Shown one piece after another: positions 35,850-46,050 of a stretch of 64,000 nt of DNA. The notes under the pieces are model-generated. The model was given only the letters and a program-made list of their open reading frames with translations, was not told the DNA's origin and did not search any database. Numbering within the stretch: position 1 is the first letter of the stretch; the number at the start of each line of letters is the position of its first letter. A program made the position numbers and the translations under genes. Source of the stretch: Trichobilharzia szidati (lineage: Eukaryota; Platyhelminthes; Trematoda; Strigeidida; Schistosomatidae); assembly GCA_944472155.2 (NCBI GenBank), contig OX235271.1, forward strand, positions 97,911,256-97,975,255. Reading direction: 5' to 3'.

Positions 35850-36577
35850 ATAATTAATTAAACAGCCTTTCATTAGTATGATCGTATTCATTCTGAGTAA
35901 TCTGCTGAGCATTTTGATATCTGCAGAGATTGTTTTTGCCTCCTGGAAACACTAATTCGTAATAACAGGTAAACGGCAGTGTCCATGTGTATTCACACAC
36001 TTTCTTTAGATATTTCAAGGTAGCTATTTCAGTATATAACCTCGCCTAGATTACTAGTTCACATAGTTTTCTAGCCGGTCCCAAGCCCGGATAAAGAGGG
36101 AGGGTTGGAGCGTGGTGCTAGCGACTCCACCCCCAAAACTTAGCCAACTTGCTACAGAAACTTCAACGCACAAATATATTAAAAATTCTAAAAATATAAT
36201 AGTTTCAGTATATAAAAGCGTTATACATATACGTGTACATAATGCCAACAGGTGACCGAGGAATTATTTAAATTACTATTATCATGATTAAATTATTATT
36301 TGTTTCTTAATGTAAGAATATAATTTTGCCCACAGTTTGTTGTTCTCATTTCAACCATAAAATTGTTCAAGAGGTGAGACGTGCAGCTTACCCTTAGTTC
36401 GTATTTACTGAATGAATCTTTCACAGAATTTTGGTGGAACATTTCTAAGCGTAAAATAAGCTGTGATAACAGATATTCTTGAATAAGACTACCATAAATT
36501 AATTTAAAGCTGTGTTACAGGGTCGGATATTTTGATCAATGGACTTTTGTTTCATTCGCGTATAGAGCTTCTCAATT
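35850..36577 (-). repeat. Right arm of long inverted repeat, split by a SINE
   Basis: Reverse complement of 34593-35205. It is longer than the left arm because a SINE fragment has inserted at 36039-36202. Without it the arms are similar in length. The pair with its roughly 640-bp spacer could be a foldback transposon or an old inverted duplication; no terminal target duplication was identified. Confidence 0.85.
36039..36202 (+). mobile_element. 5'-truncated SINE, tail type B, in inverted-repeat arm
   Basis: Holds GGATAAAGAGGGAGGGTTGG, GTGGTGCTAGCGACTCC and CTTGCTACAGAAACTTCAA, the middle of tail type B (compare 9845-9915). TTTCAGTATATA flanks it at 36027-36038 and 36203-36214. The left inverted arm has an uninterrupted version, showing the exact insertion point. 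Confidence 0.75.
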
Positions 36578-36763
36578 ATCCTCGCCAACAATCACATCAT
36601 GAATAGGATCCAGGTTATTGAGGTTAGAAATTTAGTCTGATACCATTAAACCAGTGGAGTAAAATACAGTTATCGACGATTTCTGATTTCTCACAAATTA
36701 TCCATATAATGTTACCAGTGTCATAGGAGAGTTTTTGTCCTTATAACTGATGTGTTAAGATTC

Positions 36764-36958
36764 TCAGTCACAATCGCTCATCAGGTCAGCATCGATTCCA
36801 AGGATACTGACATGTTCTTCTGTTAAAGAAGTAGTCTTTTCTATAACTTCTGGCAGTGAGTATTCACTATGGGGTGTCAGAGGAGTTAGAGACAGAAATC
36901 TGTTGCTTCTTGCTACTGATTGGTTTTCAGAATATCTCGATTCGTGATGAAATCTACT
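36764..36958 (-). CDS. Candidate terminal exon, unknown protein
   Basis: An open 65-codon segment with stop on the minus strand, starting after a strong acceptor (ATTTATTTTCAG). It is hydrophilic and serine-rich (FLSLTPLTPHSEYSLPEVIE), ending DADLMSDCD. It lies downstream of the FIS1-like exons but is phase 0 at its start, while the last clear FIS1-like donor is phase 1, so a direct join gives a stop. It may belong to another transcript or need an undetected small exon. Confidence 0.35.
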   Translation of the reverse strand, partial: SRFHHESRYSENQSVARSNRFLSLTPLTPHSEYSLPEVIEKTTSLTEEHVSILGIDADLMSDCD

Positions 36959-37069
36959 CTGAAAATAAATGAGTCCCATCAAAAACCCAACATTTGTAAA
37001 GCTTTATTCTAGTTTGTGTTAGCTTATTACTTATAATCAGTTCTATCCGTATAATTTCACCGCATAATT

Positions 37070-37678
37070 TTAATTTAAGTGACTGCGGGACAACGACTTA
37101 TAGATGTGTGAATCGCTTTCTGATGAATCACTGAATTCTCTAGCTACGGTAACCACATATACATATATATATTATATTATATTATATGAAAGAGACATAC
37201 CTTGTAAAGCACGTGACTGAATCTTCGCCAGCAGTCTGTTCGATCTGTCACAATTTGGATGAAATGTTAGTAAGTGTTGACAATACATCATTGCCTTATC
37301 ATAATCCTATAAAGAGAGGAAATCACTATGAAAGCAAATCTAAACTCATTACACCTAGTTTTGCACAAGAAATAGCCAGATAATATAAACATTCCGATTG
37401 TAATCTGGTTAACTGGTTGTTTCTTAAAATATCTAAAAAAAATTAATAAATTAAGTGGTAAGTGTAGGATAGTAACGAAAATCACTTACATAATATTATT
37501 TCCATAGCTGTGTTTACATGATCTTCATTAGTAGTTTTTAGCAAACTGATTGCATATTCCAAACGCAATTCATACTTAATTAGCCCTCTACCATTGAATG
37601 TGTCAATGGGTTGAGTTGAACTATTAAGTCCATTTGACAAGTTAAATGGACTTAATAGTGCTGATTTCAGTTTTGTCA
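37070..37678 (-). CDS. FIS1: FIS1-like TPR protein (partial; 5' and 3' ends uncertain)
   Basis: FIS1 is a small tail-anchored adaptor on the outer membrane of mitochondria and peroxisomes, acting in organelle fission. Exons: about 37678-37490, 37432-37353, 37306-37201, and tentatively 37143-37070. Introns are 57, 46 and 57 nt, all GT-AG and phase-compatible. The joined product contains LRLEYAISLLKTTNEDH, then SECLYYLAISCAKLGDYDKA and MMYCQHLLTFHPNC, giving the two TPR-like helical repeats of FIS1. The CLYYL-x-I-x-C-x-KLG-x-Y run is close to the fungal FIS1 signature. The N-terminal exon was not found. The tentative last exon (REFSDSSESDSHIY, stop at 37070) has no transmembrane anchor, unlike family members. 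On the plus strand an overlapping open frame (37186-37383) is a shadow of these exons. Confidence 0.65.
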
Positions 37679-37769
37679 CTTTCAGTGAAATGAATTCACA
37701 GATACAGATGAGGAAGTAACCAATTTTAAAATATAAACAAATGAATGACGTTAGAATGAATAACATCTT

Positions 37770-39149
37770 GTATAAATTCTCAGTTTACTTATGTGGCATA
37801 CAACTCATCATATATATATATTTCATTATGAAACATATAGTATTTTACTACTCTTAAAAAATATTTTGCTGAGTACAACGATTCTAGTTCATCACTTCAG
37901 ATTGTGTGATTTTAAAGTAAGTTGCTTACTGATCTAATTCATAAATATCACCATATTACAGAGAGATCAAAGGTTATATAGATTATAGGTAGTTTTTATT
38001 GTTAATATCTACTAGTTAAAGTTGATATCAGTGTTACTTTTTTTCTTTCTAAAACTTTATTTACACCATCTTCAGTGGTGTGTATGTGTATGTGTATGTA
38101 ATCCGCGTTGAAATCATATAGTGGATACTTCAAATTCCAACTGATATAGCTGATTTATTGCCTTTTTAGGGATGATTATATCTTGGTGAGTAAGTAGAAC
38201 GAAAGAATATTTAAGTATACCTAACAAAAATCATGTGAACACTTTAAAACCTCTCAAGGATACATATAGGGCTTCATATAGGATAGGAATGTACTTTAAA
38301 CTTACTCAGATCAAATCTGGTGTCTACCTTAAAATGTGAGAAGGAATAATTTTTGGGTAAATTCTAAAATGTTCCAAAACTTCATTTCATTTCTTTTCTT
38401 AGTGCAAGAAAGTTAGTAGTGTCATTATACATGTAAAGAAAGAGGCATTAGGATTTCCAGATAAGGAAGTTATTATCGTATCTGTATATCCGTTAACTTG
38501 TTTTTATTGAAATGATGTTATAGATGCAACAAGTCGGTGCATACTAAAAGGATGCATCTGCAAGTTTGAGGGATTTCATGTTGTCCATAAGTTCCACATG
38601 AGTATCGGAGATTTTACAACCATGCTATTCATGTCCAGATTCATCACTTGTTAAATGAAGTCCTTAATGAATTATAGTTCACACACTTCGGATGTCTGAA
38701 TACATAGAATTAAGCGGCTACATTAGTTACCATCAGGTAATCAGTTTGTATCTCCTTGTTTTGTGAAAGTGTTTTCGTTTGAAGGTGAAACTGAGTATGA
38801 AAGTAGTGTTTACACTTCATAACGAAATATGTACTCGGAAGTTAAACTTTTAAAAGACAAACGTTTAGATTAGCTATTCTGCAAAGATTCAGAAGAGGAA
38901 TTTTATGTATTCATTAATTTCATGATTACCAGATAATTGATATTGCTTAAAGCTTCAGCAGGCTATCTTGGCTTGGACTTGAAGTTACAAGATGGGTGTC
39001 CAGTATAGAAAACTAAAATTAATAATCACTTCGCTTGCTCTATACTGTGGATCAGATAGATGGACGAAAAGGGTAAGCGTAAAGGAACACTTGCAGTGAA
39101 GCAAAGCAGCCAAGGAGCTTTTACCCAACAAATATGCTGAAGGGGATGA
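37770..39149. other. No gene recognised; may hold FIS1-like 5' exons
   Basis: AT-rich, with a TG run at 38080-38100. The start of the FIS1-like gene should lie here or farther right, but no convincing first exon could be fixed. Confidence 0.35.
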
Positions 39150-39370
39150 AAGTTTATTGGATATACTCTGAGAAGAATATTGAGTGACATTGTACCCCAG
39201 GTTGGCCATAGAGTGTAGTGAGAATGGGAGGCGGCGGTTTTGGCGTTGCTCCGACGAAAACATGGAAGAGATCATATTGGCGATTGTAGAACCAGTTAAA
39301 AAAGACAAAATAGAAAAAAGTAAGTTAAAGAAGTGCTTCAAAGTTCAAGAAACGAATAATAATTATGATT
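39150..39370 (+). mobile_element. RTE-like LINE 3' end fragment
   Basis: Frame-shifted remains reading GYTLRRILSDIV and QVGHRV, then a segment matching 53355-53460 (GGCGGTTTTGGCGTTGC and GGAAGAGATCATATTGG). It is the end of the RT gene and start of the 3' UTR of the same family as 8577-9320 and 52815-53560. Confidence 0.6.
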
Positions 39371-39538
39371 TGTAAACATGAATTCTTATCCACTTAGTAG
39401 AAGGATGCAATAGACAATATTTCTGTGAGTTGATAAGGAAGAAAGAATTATTTGTTTATTGAAGTTACTGTGATTTATAAGAAATACGAAGAAAGATATC
39501 TTTTGTTTTGGCGCCTGAAAAAGTCAGGAGCCTACGAT

Positions 39539-40634
39539 TCCATTATGGATAAGATTTTATTTAAATCACACAGTGTTGTACAGTAATATTTACTGATGAC
39601 GTTTCGAGCACAAATTATTGCTCATAACCATATCAGGTTACTCACACAACTTTTTCCTTCATTTATATACATGTGTGGAATCGATTAGATATTAGAATAA
39701 AATTCAGTATGAGATAATGTACATTCAGAAATAATAATATGAGTGTTATTGATCAATTACAATCAGATGGGAAATAAGACGAGTATTTTCATGATCATAA
39801 TAAGTTACTATGGGGTCAAACTAGTAGGTCGGGGGTAGTCAGATTATCAGAACATAAGAATTTAGCTAAGGGAAGAATGGTTGATCCCGAAAAGATAAGT
39901 AATCTAGAAAAAAGCTCACCAATTGCACTTCATGCATTAACAAACAACCACACAATAGGGTGGGAGAGGGTTAAAATTCTAAAAAGTAATCTAGGTAGGC
40001 GTAGAGAGAGGTTGATTACTGAATCCTTGTTCATCGAGTCTACACCCAACACATGCAACAGAAATGACTCAATGCAAATACCAGAAATATGGAAGATATT
40101 ATTACCGCCGGTCAAATCAGAAGAGAATAATAAATAATCTTAAAATTCTATTTCAATTCAAACACATCACAACATTCTAACAAGTAATTTAATAATTCCC
40201 ATTTTAGCATTAAGAACACACTATTCAGCGAAGAGACTCTTTTCAATGAATTTATTATTATTATTATCGTTATTATTATCAATATTATTATTACTATTCT
40301 CACTCTGAATCTTTTCCACTTGACCCACTTGTCATTTTAAACACAAAATTATTGATTTTTATTTTTTTTATTCTTACAATACTGAACTCTATCTTATCAA
40401 ATTTCATACCATGTTATGTAACATTTTATATTCATCTACTAATCTTATAGTTATGTACCCCTTTCCAAAATCTATACACCTTATGTATTATTCTAAATAT
40501 GACATTAATTATTCTGCCACTTGACATTAAACTATGATTATAATCACAAATATTTTAATTGCATTTCATATTATTATAATGGAGTTATACTCTACCACAG
40601 TGCCCAAGTTTTATATTTATATTAATGATACATA
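39539..40634 (+). mobile_element. Penelope-derived element, 1.1 kb, 13-bp target duplication
   Basis: Longest member here of the hairpin family. AGGAGCCTACGAT flanks it at 39526-39538 and 40635-40647. It begins TCCATTATGGATAAG with GATGACGTTTCGAGCAC at 39597-39613, contains a GIY-YIG-type C-terminal reading frame (39877-40137), AT-rich sequence with ATT repeats (40250-40290), and ends in the family tail (GAGTTATACTCTACCACAG). No RT is present, so it is an internally deleted, non-autonomous copy. Confidence 0.8.
39877..40137 (+). pseudogene. C-terminal half of Penelope GIY-YIG endonuclease
   Basis: The open part reads SPIALHALTNNHTIGWERVK, then RRERLITESLFIESTPNTCN and MQIPEIWKILLP. In Penelope-like endonucleases the conserved sequence has a similar ALH-x2-x-NH-x-I-W and RRxRLIxESLxI order near the C-terminus. 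The GIY-YIG motif itself is missing: upstream there are stops. The glycine in TIGWERV replaces the usual acidic residue. Not functional by itself. Confidence 0.7.
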
Positions 40635-40647
40635 AGGAGCCTACGAT

Positions 40648-41424
40648 AGTAAGGAAGTATCAATGCGTCTGTTTGCTGTTTAAATGATGAACGTATGTAT
40701 TAAGACAAGCATGAGTTTTGTTGTTATAGCTGAATCCGTTAATTGAGATTCTTTTATTGTCTTTCTGGACATCGTCCTTAGTACTAACTTCAGTGTAAAG
40801 TAGGTTATTGTAATTCTGCATGGATGAAATATTCGTCTTTCTGAAAGAACTCTACATTGATTGGCATTTCATTTAAATTTTTTAATGATTGTGTCCACTT
40901 GCATTTCTATTAATCCACTTGACCTGACAGTTGACCTTTCGGTCGCGTGACGTCTGTTGTATTAAATGATAAATGTAACCTATATGAACATATCTAATAA
41001 CTGCAAGTCCATCTGAGTACCCGGTTTATAGGAATTCTCTGTCATTATTTACGTTCCCTATGTCTAAGATTTCTGCACTATTCCATTTAAATCGATTTCT
41101 AAAGTTATTCCAGTGAATTTATATGAATAAATCCAGTATGTGTTAGACCTGTAATGATTTGAGTGTTGTTGTATTGTTGTATTCGTAATCGAGTATTTGA
41201 TCTGTATAGATTAAACTTGTGTATAATTGTGTTCTTAAATTTCCTGCACTTGTTCAGATGACTAAGAGATTCAAAAATGGAATTATTTTCCCTTTGGACA
41301 AATTTTGTTGTATTCTAGAAGTGATGTTTCACCGGACCAATTCAATAAAGTAATTTTAAGTTTCATGTGATGAATGAACACCAGACTGATGTACTAACTG
41401 TATACTTACAACTGATTTTGTTTT
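40648..41424. other. No gene recognised
   Basis: AT-rich without notable repeats. Confidence 0.45.
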
Positions 41425-41660
41425 TGGTTTGTAGGGATTTGATTGGTTACAAGATTTCATCATGAGCTGACATTAGTTAGAGAGCCATTAGTAAATCTGG
41501 TAGTACTGGACAGCTGTTTCGTCCTAGTTTGAGACTCTTCATCAGTACTCACCCACCGGGGTTCGAACCCAGGACCTTCTGGTAACAAGGCGAGCTCGTA
41601 GACCATTATAATGAAATCCTGTAACTAATCAATCAAAATCCCTACAAACCAAAACATGAA
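41425..41660 (-). mobile_element. Hammerhead-type SINE relic (SMalpha-like), minus
   Basis: On the minus strand it reads GGGTTCGAACCCCGGTGG, TACTGATGAAGAGTCTC, then AAACTAGGACGAAACAGCTG and TCCAGTACT. This is the layout of the schistosome hammerhead SINE-like repeats: stem I, core, stem II (GTCT/AGGAC), GAAAC, palindromic stem III, GTC cleavage site. Stem I pairs perfectly (AGTACTG with CAGTACT), but that pairing uses CTG and leaves AUGAAGAG in place of CUGAUGAG, so self-cleavage is doubtful. Both ends carry inverted copies of a TTTTGGTTTGTAGGGATT sequence. Confidence 0.7.
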
Positions 41661-41682
41661 TATCAATGAGATGCTCACTGGA

Positions 41683-42045
41683 GACTGGCCCTATTCAGGT
41701 AGGTAGTTACCTGGGGTTCTAGTGGGAAGTCGTGACCGGTAGGGTGCAGCAGGTCAGGTATGAGGACAAATACTCACCGAAGACATTGGCTAGCGGTTGC
41801 GCTATGTCGTGAATTGGCAGAAGTTAGAATTCATGGGCCAATGGATTGGGTCCCAGTGGCTTAATGGCTTACGAGCTCACTAGCCTTGTAACCAGAAGGC
41901 CCTGGGTTCGACTCGCGGTGGGTGGGCGCGTGCTGCAAAAGAGTCTCAAACTAGGACGAAAAAGCTGTCCAGTACTTCCAGGTTTTCCAGTGGTTCTCTA
42001 ACCAATGTCAGCTCATGATAAAATCCTGTAATCAATTGGCACTAT
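41683..42045 (+). mobile_element. Hammerhead-type SINE relic, plus
   Basis: Aligns with 47570-47930 along about 350 bp. It has GGCTTAATGGCTTACGAGC (A-box region), CTGGGTTCGACTCGCGG (B-box region), then GTCTCAAACTAGGACGAAA and TGTCCAGTACTTCCAGG. The core reads CTGCAAAAG and GAAAAA, so catalytic bases are lost. Confidence 0.7.
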
Positions 42046-42119
42046 TCGTATTTTTAATTTGTGCAGCTTTTGTGAAAATAATGCAGTTATTTGTACAAAC
42101 ATTATAATTAACTGCAATA

Positions 42120-42340
42120 TGCGTTGACGATTCAGTGGCAGCATACTCGCCGACCATCCTGGAGTTCCGGGTTGGATTTCCAGCCGACTCATGCCTAATC
42201 TTAAACCTACATTTGTAGCTGGTAGTAATCCAGGAAAAGAGGAAAGGTTGGGCGCGAAAAATAGCAACGCCACTGCTACTGTGACTTCAAAGCTTGAAGT
42301 CCTTTATGCCATTCCGAATTCAGGGAATGAAAAATAATAA
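42120..42340 (+). mobile_element. Worn tRNA-headed SINE, tail type B
   Basis: Begins GACGATTCAGTGGCAGCATA, has GTTCCGGGTTGGATTTCC and the tail AAAGAGGAAAGGTTGGGCG, ending CATTCCGAATTCAGGGAAT and AATAATAAT. An old copy of the 9735 family. Confidence 0.65.
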
Positions 42341-43032
42341 TAATTTTAATTTAAATTAATATCAGTATCTTAACACTGTGGACTTTGTCAGTTATCACCA
42401 ACTGACCATTATCTTTATTCACAAAACTGTTAGACTGACAAAAGATCAAGTTGATCCAGGATTTATTACCAATATATTTGTAAGAAATCATTGACATGTT
42501 TTTAAATGATGCGCTAGTTTTTAAAATTATCTTATGAACTGAAAAGCGAGTCATATTTTACTAGTTTAAATTGAAAAAGAAAAGAAAAGTTACTCTCACA
42601 AGAAGAGAACTTGACATATTTTTTCACCCCGCGTTGGATCTCTCTTAATCACCGCAAACTACCAAGCCCACAAGAAGCTGCACCCACAGTTTCAATATAT
42701 CAGGAGGAAAGAAAATTATCATTCAGCAATTTGAAAGATACTGAAGACTCATTGTTTTAGTGCTATTACATATAATTTCAAACACAATTTTATCAGTAGA
42801 AAGAATCAATAATATTTTATAAAATGATGAATCATAATACAATACAAACAAATCGATAGCATGAAAACAATAAACCCACATATTTCAAGCAGATTAATTG
42901 TTTTTCTTTTACAATGAATATATTCTTTGTGCGACAGTATATCATTCAGGACTGCAAAAATTGTAACTCTTTCTTATCAGGATCACGTTGATTTTCTGAC
43001 CTCTGGAGTTCATTCTGTTTAATATATATATA
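42341..43032. other. No gene recognised
   Basis: AT-rich; nothing supportable. Confidence 0.45.
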
Positions 43033-43226
43033 TGCGTCGGTGGCACAGTGGTTAGGACTCTCGCCGACCATGCACATGGTCCGGGGTTCGATCCCCTGCC
43101 GGCGCACACCCGATATCTATGGTCGGCCTGAATTTGGGCTACCGATATCCATGCTGAAAATTCCACACTTGTACTGAAAATACGGTGTGGAATCAAGCTG
43201 TAAATCAAAATTTAATTTAATTTAAA
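43033..43226 (+). mobile_element. tRNA-headed SINE, tail type A, fresh copy
   Basis: Starts TGCGTCGGTGGCACAGTGG, B box GGGGTTCGATCCCC, then the type A tail with GGTCGGCCTGAATTTGGGC and the hairpin ATTCCACAC/GTGTGGAAT. Ends in AATTTAATTT repeats. Nearly identical over 170 bp to 52553-52745, so both moved recently. Confidence 0.88.
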
Positions 43227-43562
43227 TATATATATATATATCAAATAAATGAAATCGTTGAAACACGGATGTATAGAGCTGAGAATCTGTAAATGTCCAG
43301 GATAATGTAGTCTTTAATACTCATTATTGATGAATGTGCCTAATAGACACTTTAGATTGCTTCACTACTTAGACTGCAGTCCCAGTTTTGTCGTTTAATA
43401 TTAGTAGAAACACAACATTCGAACCTTAACTTCAGTTAGACATAGTAAAATAATTCTCACATTCCCAAACTTACTTTTCGTATAATAATTTTATGTTGGC
43501 CTCGTAAATGTTATTATATGAAGAAATATTTGTATTTCTATCATAGAAGGCTAACGCTTAGA

Positions 43563-43753
43563 TAAAAGAATAAAACTTGTGCACTGTGGTAGAGTGTAAT
43601 TCCATTATGGGTAAATTTTGTTTTGATAAAGTCTCACAGTGTTATTCAGTAATGTTTACTGATGATTATGAGCAATATATTGTGCTCGAAACGTCATCAG
43701 TAAACATTACTGTATAACACTGTGAGACTTTATCAAAACAAAATTTACCCATA
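43563..43753 (-). mobile_element. 191-bp hairpin element with 16-bp target duplication
   Basis: AAGGCTAACGCTTAGA flanks it at 43547-43562 and 43754-43769. Arms of about 60 bp at 43605-43664 and 43694-43754 are almost perfectly complementary; the tail (complement of ACACTCTACCACAGTGCAC) lies at the left, so it is inserted in the minus direction. The apex has GAGCAATATATTGTGCTC and CGAAACGTC. Same family as 598-724 and 39539-40634. Confidence 0.87.
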
Positions 43754-43769
43754 AAGGCTAACGCTTAGA

Positions 43770-45817
43770 CATTCATCCGAGTAATGAAATCCTATGCATA
43801 TAGTAAGTAAGGTAGTTATGCCAGACACTTCCAACTCAGATTGGAAGTTTAATTCATACTACATCTTAATTGTTAAGTAGTATAATCTTATTTTATCATA
43901 TTTTATTTTTTACTACACCCGTATTTATCTGCTGTCTGTCTTTTACTAGAAGTAATCAATTATAAAATAGTTTCTGAACAAGACTAACTTAAAAATAGTT
44001 CTAACCTTAACCAAAATTTTCAGACTCACCATTATATCGAACCATCTCCTACGCAAGATACAACAATTTAATTGTTATTGAGTACTCTTTTTATGTATGA
44101 ACGCATGAAATCAAATAAATTATTTAATAATACAAATTACTATTACTTGTCTAGTCAGAAGTGAAATAGAACAATCAGGTTTACTTCAGATGAGGAACAT
44201 TAATTTAGAAAAAAAATTAGCCAGATTTTGTAACAATTTCTGTAGTATACACTACAATTAATACTGTTTAAAATCACTTTACAAAACCTTTAGATCTATT
44301 AAACAAAATTTTAATTATATTCAGCCTATTTTTCTAAACTAATATTCATCAGAAATTTCACCATTAAAAAGAACTATACATAAATTATAAGTATTATTGT
44401 TCTGACCTACCGTCCAAATATTTTGTGGGGGTTTTATATAAACCGCCAAATCTTTATGATGTATTAGACAGTAGGCTAAACAAAACTGTTATAGAAACTA
44501 GAAAAATCTTTCAAGATGTTTGTCAACAAAGCGGTACTTTAATTGGATTAGATTCAAGTTCAATTGTGTTTTAAGCCTTCCGTAAAAGGTATTGATTTCA
44601 CAGTAATTCACTTTCAATAAAATGCATCAGTACAGACGGGAGCTTTAACTGAAATTTTATAGCCACATTTTTCCCTTCGAAATTTTATGAGTTTGGAAAT
44701 GTATTGAAGCAGACATTTAGTTCTCTGACAATTTTGACAGAAAAGGACAAAATAATCAATTTGTGATATGTAACTTTAGATTCTGGAAGTGGTTTCAATA
44801 AATCATTTAATTTTACAATGTTATAGCAATCCACCGAAGTATTGCAGTCATTATCTTCATTACTATTCATGTGTCTTCCATGAAGTAGATCTAAGTGATT
44901 TTATCAAATAAAAAATGTACTAGTGGGCTTAGGAAAAAGAACTTTCATTGTTGCAGTATTGCATATTAGTTTCTCAACTGAGGGTAAGTTATGAATGATG
45001 GGCACATCAGTGTGTACACGTATTCAGCTTCCCCTATGGAGCTAGTTTTACAGGCCATATCCACAAGAATTTAACTTTATGCAGTAGTTAATAATGTACC
45101 AGTGCAGCTTGAAGAAAGAATAACAAAATTAATAAGTAGTGTCACCTTCATAGTGAACACCGCATTAAAACGGATGAGTCTTTAATATTTGTATATTGAG
45201 CGCCAAACAATTTATGCGATTACCTCTCCAAGCCAAAGCTGAAGCTATAGAGATCAACGAGATCAAACCCAACCTATAGGTGTAAAAGAGTACACTCATC
45301 TTCCTTGTTTACCTTGGCGTAGTATAAGATCATTAGAGACGTAATCATCACCTAATTTACATCACATCATTATTATTTGTCACTGTTTGGATTTACACTA
45401 AGCTTATCTTGTCTCTACTACCTGATAACATTTCAATATATAACTATTCTATCAGGATATTTGTTATTTGTCATCCCTCCAACATACATTCAATGTACCT
45501 TATTTTTCTTTTATATTTTTGTAGTATTCATATTTCCCTTACACTATAGAATATAATTCACCCCCTGAAAACTCATTTTTGTCGTTTATAACTACATAAG
45601 CAAGTCACTTAAATTTTATTTCATGTTCTCAATGACGATCAACGGATTATTATTCCATCTCATACTCACACTCCAATACAGCTTCTAACAAAATTTTGAT
45701 TTTGCTCTTATCGGTCATCGTATTCAAACTTTCATGTATTTATAACTGTAGAGCTTGAAGAAGAAATTACTGAAAAGAATTGTTTGCTCAAACCTTTCCA
45801 CTTCTTAAAACTACTCT
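43770..45817. other. No gene recognised
   Basis: AT-rich. A minus-strand frame at 44870-44685 begins with ATG and reads MNSNEDNDCNTSVDCYNIV; it might be a first exon but has no clear donor. Not annotated as a gene. Confidence 0.4.
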
Positions 45818-46050
45818 TTCTTTTTCCCTTCACGTTCCTCAGTGGAACATAGGGCTCCAAGCTAATGTCTTGAAGTTTCTGTAGCAGTGTTTATTTTTAC
45901 AGGATGGGGTTGCTAGTCACATGTCCAACCTTTCCTCTTTACCAGCATTATTTCTGGCTTAGCGAGGTAAAGGAGTGCGCCAACCGAGGATCGAACCCCG
46001 GACCATGTGCATGGTCGGTGAGCGTCCTAACCGCTATACCACCGACGCAC
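45818..46050 (-). mobile_element. tRNA-headed SINE, tail type B
   Basis: On the minus strand it starts GTGCGTCGGTGGTATAGCGG, with GGGGTTCGATCCTCGG, and ends with CTATGTTCCACTGAGGAACG. AAAACTACTCT (45807-45817) and AAAACTGCTCT (46051-46061) are the likely target duplications, with one mismatch. Confidence 0.82.

Noticed and set aside
37186..37383. Plus-strand open frame starting MKETYLVKH
   Set aside because: It is the complement of the FIS1-like exons, which have splice sites and homology on the minus strand.
43070..43110. True tRNA gene at the SINE heads
   Set aside because: The A and B boxes fit, but the acceptor and anticodon arms do not, and the same SINE tails follow in every copy.
44685..44870. 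Minus-strand frame beginning MNSNEDNDCN
   Set aside because: Looks protein-like, but lacks a clear donor and a second exon.
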